11,717 nucleotides of DNA from DAOPZC01 sp035353175. GTDB taxonomy: Bacteria; Verrucomicrobiota; Kiritimatiellia; RFP12; UBA1067. The translations under genes and the position numbers were made by a program. The notes below the pieces were generated by a model. The model was not told the DNA's origin, ran no database searches, and saw only the letters and a program-made list of their open reading frames with translations. Location: NCBI GenBank assembly GCA_035353175.1, contig DAOPZC010000099.1, positions 1 through 11,717 of the forward strand, written 5' to 3'. Below are positions 6,588-11,717 of this stretch, in pieces (position 1 is the stretch's first letter; the number at the start of each line of letters is the position of its first letter).

Positions 6588-7784
6588 ATGGCAGAAATGA
6601 TCGTTCATCCGGACAAGATATCCGACACCGCGACACTCGCGGCCTTATGCCCTTTCGGCGCGATCGAGGTCGCGGACGGGCACGTGCGCATTACGTCCGC
6701 GTGCCGGATGTGTAAGCTGTGCGTCAAGAACGGGCCTCCCGGGGCGTTCGAGCTGGTCAACGAGAAAAAGGCGGACGTCGACAAAAGCGCGTGGCGCGGA
6801 GTCGCGGTCTATATCGACCAGACCGAGGGCGAGATCCATCCGGTGTCGCTCGAATTGCTCGGCAAGGCGCGCGAGCTGGCGCAGAAAGTCGGTCATCCGG
6901 TGTACGCGCTGTTGGCCGGTGACGCGCTCGGGAAGCAAGCCGAAGCCCTGCGCCACTACGGCGTCGACAAAATCTATCTTTACGGTCATCCGCAGCTCGC
7001 GCACTTCCGCATCGAGCCGTACGCCGCGGTGTTCGAGGATTTCATCAAGCGCAGCCGCCCCGCAGTCGTGCTGGTCGGAGGCACGGCCATCGGACGCTCC
7101 CTCGCGCCGCGCGTCGCCGCCCGCTTCCACACGGGGTTGACGGCGGACTGCACCTGCCTGGACATCCAGAGCAACACCGACCTGGACCAGATCCGCCCCG
7201 CCTTCGGCGGCAACATCATGGCGCACATCCGCACTCCGCATCACCGCCCGCAGTTCGCCACGGTCCGTTACAAAATTTTTTCCGCGCCGGAGCGGCTCGA
7301 CGCCCCGCGGGGCGAGATCCTCAGCCTCACGCCGGAGGACGCGATGCTCGCCTCGCGGATCGAGACGCTCGCGACGCACCGCAAAGAGCCGGTCAAAAAC
7401 ATCGAGGACGCGGACGTGCTCGTGGTCGCGGGGCTGGGTATCCAGCGGCGCGAGAATCTGGAATGGCTCGAACGGCTCGCCGGGCATCTCGGCGGCATGG
7501 TGGGCGGCACGCGCCCGGTGATCGAAGCGGGATGGCTCGAGCCCCGCCGCCAGATCGGGCTGAGCGGGCGCACCGTCAAGCCGAAGCTGCTGATCGCCTG
7601 CGGCGTTTCGGGCTCCATCCAGTTCGTCGCCGGCATGAGCGGCGCCGAGCAGATCATGGCCATCAACATCGATCCGCTCGCCCCCATTTTCAAGGTGGCC
7701 CACACGGCGCTCGTGGGCGACGTCTGCGAGATCGTCCCCGCCCTGCTGAACAAAATCGAAAACGGAGCCCTGAGCCATGTCTGA
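6588..7784 (+). CDS. etfA: electron transfer flavoprotein alpha subunit with N-terminal ferredoxin-like domain (LctC-like)
   Basis: A 398-residue EtfA, longer than ordinary EtfA (about 310-330) because of a ferredoxin-like extension at about 1-65. C21 (CPFGAIEV) plus C39, C42 and C45 (CRMCKLC) can ligate one [4Fe-4S] cluster, the likely entry point for electrons from reduced ferredoxin. The fourth cysteine of a normal CxxCxxCxxxCP run is replaced by G49, so a single cluster is expected. The Etf alpha N-domain spans about 70-260. The C-terminal FAD domain has GGTRPVIEAGW (306-316), QIGLSGRTVKP (322-332), CGVSGSIQFVAGM (338-350) and INIDPLAPIF (360-369). F346 stands where EtfA proteins commonly have His next to the flavin. 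GAGAG (6574-6578) overlaps the etfB stop codon and serves as ribosome binding site. The 3' end overlaps the dehydrogenase gene by 8 bp. The architecture matches LctC of A. woodii. Confidence 0.93.
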   Translation: MAEMIVHPDKISDTATLAALCPFGAIEVADGHVRITSACRMCKLCVKNGPPGAFELVNEKKADVDKSAWRGVAVYIDQTEGEIHPVSLELLGKARELAQKVGHPVYALLAGDALGKQAEALRHYGVDKIYLYGHPQLAHFRIEPYAAVFEDFIKRSRPAVVLVGGTAIGRSLAPRVAARFHTGLTADCTCLDIQSNTDLDQIRPAFGGNIMAHIRTPHHRPQFATVRYKIFSAPERLDAPRGEILSLTPEDAMLASRIETLATHRKEPVKNIEDADVLVVAGLGIQRRENLEWLERLAGHLGGMVGGTRPVIEAGWLEPRRQIGLSGRTVKPKLLIACGVSGSIQFVAGMSGAEQIMAINIDPLAPIFKVAHTALVGDVCEIVPALLNKIENGALSHV

Positions 7785-9186
7785 TGCCATCCAATATAAT
7801 CGCCTGACCGAAGCGGACCTCGCCTTCCTGCAGGCCGCCGTGGCCCCCGACGGCAAGGTCATTGCCCGGGACGCGATCCATGAGGATTTCAGCCACGACG
7901 AAATGGGCGCGGTGCATCATTTCCCCGACGTGCTGGTGGAGGCGGCCTCTGCCGCTCAGGTCGCGGCCATCCTGCGCTATGCCAACGGGCGCCGCATTCC
8001 CGTGACCCCGCGCGGGCAGGGCACGGGCCTGGTCGGCGCGGCGGTGGCCCTGTGCGGCGGCATCATGCTCAGCACCGCGCGCATGAACCGGATTCTGGAA
8101 CTCGACGAAGAGAATCTGACGCTGACGGTGGAGCCGGGCGTTCTGCTCATGGACATCGCCAAGTTCGTGGAAGAACACGACCTTTTCTATCCGCCGGATC
8201 CCGGCGAGAAGAGCGCGTCCATCGGCGGCAACATCAACACCAACGCGGGCGGAATGCGGGCGGTCAAATACGGCGTGACGCGCGACTATGTGCGCGGGCT
8301 GGAGGTGGTGCTCGCGTCGGGCGACATCATCGAGGTCGGCGGCAAGGTCGTCAAGAACAGCTCGGGTTACAGCGTGAAGGACTTGATCGTCGGCTCTGAA
8401 GGCACCTTGGGTTTTGTCACCAAAGCCACGCTCAGACTGCTGCCTCTGCCGAAGAAGGCCATCAGCCTGCTCGTCCCGTTCGACGACCTGACCACGGCGA
8501 TCGAGACCGTTCCCGTCATCATCAAGTCCAAGTACATCCCCACCGCCATCGAGTATATGGAGAAGCCGGTTATCCTGTGCGCGGAGCAGTATCTGGGCAA
8601 AAAGTTCCCGGACCACTCTTCGGACGCCTATCTGCTGCTCACCTTCGACGGCAACAGCCGCGAGGAGGTGGAAGCCGTTTACGAGAAGGTGGCGGAGGTC
8701 TGCCTGCAGGCCGGCGCCAAGGATGTGCTCATCTCCGACACGGACGAGCGGCAGGTCTCCATCTGGAGCGCGCGCGGCGCGTTCTTGGAGGCGATCAAGG
8801 CGTCGACCTCTGAGATGGAAGAGTGCGACGTGGTCGTGCCGCGCAAGCGGGTCGCGGATTTCGTCAAATATACCAAAACGGTGCAGCGGGAGGTGGGGGT
8901 CCGCCTCAGCGGGTTCGGCCACGCGGGCGACGGCAATTTGCACGTCTATGTGCTGCGGGACGAGTTCGATCCGGACACCTACGCGCAGAAGCTGCGGCAG
9001 GCCTTCGACCTGCTTTACGCCAAGGCCCGTGAGCTCGGCGGCCAGGTGTCGGGCGAACACGGCATCGGTTTCGCCAAGAAAGAGTTTCTGGCCGAATCGC
9101 TCGGAGCGGCCTCCATGACGCTGCTGCGCAACATCAAGACCGCCTTCGATCCCAACCACATCCTGAATCCCGGCAAAGTCTGCTGA
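7777..9186 (+). CDS. lctD: FAD-binding D-lactate/2-hydroxyacid dehydrogenase (GlcD/LctD family)
   Basis: A 469-residue flavoprotein of the GlcD/D-lactate dehydrogenase (FAD-linked oxidase) family, predicted to oxidise a 2-hydroxyacid to the 2-oxoacid (lactate to pyruvate) and hand electrons to the adjacent Etf. The PCMH-type FAD domain shows PRGQGTGLVGA (78-88), EPGVLL (119-124), PPDPGEKSASIGGN (139-152) and SEGTLGFVTKATLRLLP (207-223). The C-terminal FAD-oxidase domain has FGHAGDGNLHV (380-390, H382 and H389), GEHGIG (426-431) and FDPNHILNPGK (457-467), the metal and active-site motifs of the family. ATG 7777 overlaps the etfA end by 8 bp, with GGAG (7764-7767) 9 nt ahead. Sequence alone cannot separate D-lactate from glycolate or other 2-hydroxyacids. 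The Etf pair with a ferredoxin domain and the racemase argue for an LctBCD-type complex. No GlcE/GlcF-like subunits are present. Confidence 0.92.
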   Translation: MSDAIQYNRLTEADLAFLQAAVAPDGKVIARDAIHEDFSHDEMGAVHHFPDVLVEAASAAQVAAILRYANGRRIPVTPRGQGTGLVGAAVALCGGIMLSTARMNRILELDEENLTLTVEPGVLLMDIAKFVEEHDLFYPPDPGEKSASIGGNINTNAGGMRAVKYGVTRDYVRGLEVVLASGDIIEVGGKVVKNSSGYSVKDLIVGSEGTLGFVTKATLRLLPLPKKAISLLVPFDDLTTAIETVPVIIKSKYIPTAIEYMEKPVILCAEQYLGKKFPDHSSDAYLLLTFDGNSREEVEAVYEKVAEVCLQAGAKDVLISDTDERQVSIWSARGAFLEAIKASTSEMEECDVVVPRKRVADFVKYTKTVQREVGVRLSGFGHAGDGNLHVYVLRDEFDPDTYAQKLRQAFDLLYAKARELGGQVSGEHGIGFAKKEFLAESLGAASMTLLRNIKTAFDPNHILNPGKVC

Positions 9187-9196
9187 GTCACAACAC

Positions 9197-9205
9197 GAAG
9201 GGGGG
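9197..9205 (+). promoter_or_regulatory. ribosome binding site fixing the glycoside hydrolase start
   Basis: A purine run (GAAGGGGGG) ends 5 nt before ATG 9211. A second in-frame ATG at 9223 would lie about 17 nt away, so 9211 is preferred. Both give a plausible signal peptide. No terminator hairpin was found in the 24 bp between the dehydrogenase stop and this start. Confidence 0.6.
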
Positions 9206-9210
9206 CGCTT

Positions 9211-11717
9211 ATGGGGCTGAGAATGAAACGCGCGGTTGCTGTCGCGTGCTGGGCGTGTGTGTCTGCCGCGGCGCTCGCCGAGGGGGTCCCCGCATGGGGC
9301 AAGCGGGATAACGGATACGCGCTGGCCTTTGAACAGGGCGCGTTTTCCTGCGACGGCCGGGGAAAACTCAGCCTGCGCGCGAACGGGCAGCCTGCGCTGG
9401 ACATCGGTTTTTTCCTGTGGCATGACGCCTACGTCTACGAGACGCTCGAAGCCGGCAAGCTCGAATCCGCCGCCGTGCAGCCCGACGGCGCGCTGCGCGT
9501 GTCGGGCGTGTGGGGCACACGCGACGGCGCGGCCCCGCTGCGCTACGCGCTCACCCTGAAGCCGCAGGCGGATCAGGTCGCGGTTCGCCTCGAAGTGGAA
9601 AAAACCGGCGAATTGAAACTGACGGATGGCATTTGGGCCACGCTGCGGACCGCTGTCGCGTCGGGCGATCCGCGCACGGTCTATCTGCAGCCCAGCGGCG
9701 ATGCGCCGGTCGGCAAGAGCATCGAGGGCGTGTTCAAACAGGCCTTTGTCGGCAAAGAGTCGGGGCCGGCGGTTTTCTTCAACGGCGAAGGGCTTTGCCC
9801 GCTTCGCTCGCACGTGGGCGGCGGCGGGCACGGCTTCGAGGTGAAAGTCGCCAAGTCGCGCGACTTTCCGGTCGGCGGGAAAATGGCCGTCGCCATGACC
9901 TTCGGCTTTGCCGCCATGCCGAAGATCCTGCGGCCGGCCGTGACCTGCGCCGCGCCGCTCGCGCTTTCCGCACGGGCGCCGGCCGAGGTCCCGCTTTACG
10001 GCAAGTGCGAGCTCGACGTGTCGCTGCAAGGAACGTGGAACAACCCCTATGACCCGGACGAGATTGCGCTGGACGCCACGGTGACGACAGCTTCAGGCAA
10101 GCGCTACACGATGCCCGGATTCTTCATGGTGCCGCAGCGGCACGAGGTGGAGGGTGTTGAGGACCTGATGCTGCCCGCGGGCGAAGGGGGTTGGAAAGTG
10201 CGGCTCGCGGCCTCGGAGCCCGGCCCGATGCGGGTGACGCTCGCTGCGCGCGACCGCAGCGGCAAAACGGTGTTCGCGCTCCCGCACGCGGTCAACGTGA
10301 GTGCGGATTCGCGCGCGAAAGGCTTTGTCCGCGTGAGCCGGACGGATGCGCACTACCTGGCGCACGACAACGGCGAGGAGTATGTGCCGATCGGCCACAA
10401 CGTGCCGATCTGTCACGGCAGCAACAACATGTCGGTGAAGGACATTCTGGAGAAGATGGCGGCGAACGGCGAGAACTGGAACCGCTGGTGGCTGTCCAAG
10501 AGCGGGCTGGGGATCGAGTGGGAGCCGCGGCTCGGCTGGTACCGCCAGGCGCAGGCCGCGAAGCTGGACATGCTTTTGGAGGACGCGGGGCGGCTGGGCA
10601 TGTACTACCTGCTCTGCATGGACACGCATCAGGATTTCCGCCAGGACGGCTGGAAGGCGAACCCCTACAACGCGGCGCAGGGCGGGCCGTGCCGGACCGC
10701 GGGCGAGTGGTTCACGAACGAGGTGGCAAAAGCGCTCTACCGCAAGCGCCTGCGCTACACCGTGGCGCGCTGGGGTTACAGCCCGCACGTGCTGTGCTGG
10801 GAATTCGGCAACGAGTTCGAGGGCTGGGCGGACTCGAAGCAGGAGACGGTCGTCGCGTGGCACCGCGAGATGGCGCCGGTGCTGGCCGCGCTCGACCCGT
10901 ACGGACACCTGATTTCCACGAGCTGGTGGTCGAAGACCGGCCCGGAGGCGTGCTGGCGGATCCCGGAAATGGACGTCGTGCAAACGCACAGCTATGCGAA
11001 CAATGATTTCAACACGGCCCTTGAAGCCCGTGCGTATTGCCTGACGCAGTGGAACGGCTTTCAAAAGCCGCATTTCTTCGCGGAATTCGGCATCCGCAGC
11101 CACAACTTCGATCCCGACTCCGACCCGACGGGCCGGGGCATCCACAACACCTCCTGGGCATCCATCGCCAGCGGCTGCTGCGGCGCGGCTATGCCCTGGT
11201 GGCACGAGAACTACATTGAGCCCAAGAATCTGTACTTCCATTTCCGGGCGCTCCGCAACTTCGTGTCGGGGCTGCCCTTCGGCACCGAGGCGTGGCGGCA
11301 GGTCGCGGTCGAAACGCCCGCGGCGGCGGTGATGCCCGCGCGGCCGTCGCAGCGCGATCTGGTCGCGTCCACGCGCAGCGGCTTCCGCAAGCCGGCAACG
11401 GATTCGTTCGCGGTCGCGGCGGACGGGACCGTATCGAACGACGTGGAGTTGCTCTCGTTGCTGCATGGGGGAGCACATCGCAGTCTGGTGAACCCGCCGA
11501 CCTTCGCCGTCACGTATCCGGCAGACGGCGAATTCGTGGTGCATGTGGACCGAGTCTCCAACTCCGGCCTGCTCAAAGTCTTCGTCGACGACCGGCTGGC
11601 GCTCGAGAAGGTGTTGCCGTGCGGCGAGAAATGCGGAAAGAGCTGGCGCTATGTGGGCGAGTGGAAACTGTGGGAGTCCGTGTATGACGAGGATGTGCGC
11701 GTGCCGGTCAAAGCGGG
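9211..11717 (+). CDS. secreted DUF5060-like / clan GH-A type glycoside hydrolase, 3' end cut by window
   Basis: At least 835 residues, still open at the window edge, so the C-terminus is missing. An N-terminal signal peptide (basic MGLRMKR, hydrophobic stretch, likely cleavage after ALA23) predicts export. No lipobox precedes the cysteines. Residues about 25-250 are a beta-rich domain I do not recognise. About 257-360 resembles DUF5060 (NPYDPDEIALDA at 278-289, PGFF near 302). About 370-700 is a TIM-barrel-like glycosidase region opening with GFVRVSRTDAHYL. The candidate acid/base is E535 (WEFGNE, 530-535) and the candidate nucleophile is E625 (FFAEFG, 622-627), the Asn-Glu and second Glu arrangement of clan GH-A. 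Residues about 755-805 look like a beta-sandwich. The polysaccharide or glycan substrate cannot be read from the sequence. It starts 24 bp after the dehydrogenase gene in the same direction, so it may be co-transcribed with the operon or begin a separate carbohydrate locus. Confidence 0.8.
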   Translation, partial: MGLRMKRAVAVACWACVSAAALAEGVPAWGKRDNGYALAFEQGAFSCDGRGKLSLRANGQPALDIGFFLWHDAYVYETLEAGKLESAAVQPDGALRVSGVWGTRDGAAPLRYALTLKPQADQVAVRLEVEKTGELKLTDGIWATLRTAVASGDPRTVYLQPSGDAPVGKSIEGVFKQAFVGKESGPAVFFNGEGLCPLRSHVGGGGHGFEVKVAKSRDFPVGGKMAVAMTFGFAAMPKILRPAVTCAAPLALSARAPAEVPLYGKCELDVSLQGTWNNPYDPDEIALDATVTTASGKRYTMPGFFMVPQRHEVEGVEDLMLPAGEGGWKVRLAASEPGPMRVTLAARDRSGKTVFALPHAVNVSADSRAKGFVRVSRTDAHYLAHDNGEEYVPIGHNVPICHGSNNMSVKDILEKMAANGENWNRWWLSKSGLGIEWEPRLGWYRQAQAAKLDMLLEDAGRLGMYYLLCMDTHQDFRQDGWKANPYNAAQGGPCRTAGEWFTNEVAKALYRKRLRYTVARWGYSPHVLCWEFGNEFEGWADSKQETVVAWHREMAPVLAALDPYGHLISTSWWSKTGPEACWRIPEMDVVQTHSYANNDFNTALEARAYCLTQWNGFQKPHFFAEFGIRSHNFDPDSDPTGRGIHNTSWASIASGCCGAAMPWWHENYIEPKNLYFHFRALRNFVSGLPFGTEAWRQVAVETPAAAVMPARPSQRDLVASTRSGFRKPATDSFAVAADGTVSNDVELLSLLHGGAHRSLVNPPTFAVTYPADGEFVVHVDRVSNSGLLKVFVDDRLALEKVLPCGEKCGKSWRYVGEWKLWESVYDEDVRVPVKA

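Noticed and set aside
9187..9210. Terminator or promoter between the dehydrogenase and the glycoside hydrolase
   Set aside because: The 24 bp contain only a purine-rich ribosome binding site, with no inverted repeat, U-tract or promoter-like hexamers.
7690..10029. Very long open frame on the minus strand (779 codons), and similar ones at 3117-4478 and 4475-5884
   Set aside because: They are antisense to genes with clear family motifs, and their translations are rich in Arg, His, Asp and Gln as expected from GC-rich codons read in reverse. No recognisable domain was seen.
1..11717. tRNA/rRNA genes, CRISPR arrays, insertion sequences, attachment sites
   Set aside because: No regularly spaced repeats, transposase-like proteins, terminal inverted repeats or tRNA-like folds were seen by eye; the window is almost entirely protein-coding.

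Overview
This window is one GC-rich, densely packed gene array. All seven genes lie on the + strand and run to the right edge, with a single non-coding leader of about 200 bp at the left. The metabolic core reads as an anaerobic 2-hydroxyacid (most likely lactate) oxidation operon. It encodes a nickel-pincer lactate racemase (LarA family), an electron-transfer flavoprotein pair (EtfB, and EtfA with an N-terminal ferredoxin-like domain) and a GlcD/LctD-type FAD dehydrogenase. This is the gene set of the flavin-based electron-confurcating lactate dehydrogenase known from Acetobacterium woodii (LctB/LctC/LctD plus the racemase LctF).

Layout: 1-204 is a leader with an AT-rich candidate promoter and two short inverted repeats. 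205-3144 is a membrane-bound hybrid histidine kinase with an extracytoplasmic SBP_bac_3-type sensor. 3141-4484 is a DAACS-family sodium-coupled symporter. 4481-5779 is larA, 5781-6575 etfB, 6588-7784 etfA and 7777-9186 the FAD dehydrogenase. 9211 to beyond 11717 is a secreted DUF5060/clan GH-A type glycoside hydrolase cut by the window edge. Junctions are 4-bp overlap, 4-bp overlap, 1-bp gap, 12-bp gap, 8-bp overlap and 24-bp gap, with no terminator seen between genes, so the first six and perhaps all seven are probably one transcript.

Proposed working model (inference): the kinase senses a small extracellular solute and the symporter imports a small solute. LarA interconverts D- and L-2-hydroxyacid, the dehydrogenase oxidises one enantiomer to the 2-oxoacid, and EtfAB couples that uphill step to NAD+ by consuming reduced ferredoxin. 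Two features differ from the known lct operon. The usual lactate permease and GntR-type regulator are replaced by an SstT-like amino-acid-type symporter and a sensor kinase. The binding-site residues of both suggest an alpha-amino acid rather than lactate, so either the substrate of the pathway is not simply lactate or the sensor and transporter serve a second nutrient.

Organism: GC-rich coding sequence, a confurcating Etf system (anaerobic lifestyle) and a DUF5060 glycoside hydrolase suggest an anaerobic polysaccharide- or glycan-degrading bacterium, possibly of the PVC group (Verrucomicrobiota/Kiritimatiellota/Lentisphaerae-like). This placement is a low-confidence inference; no rRNA or other marker gene is present.
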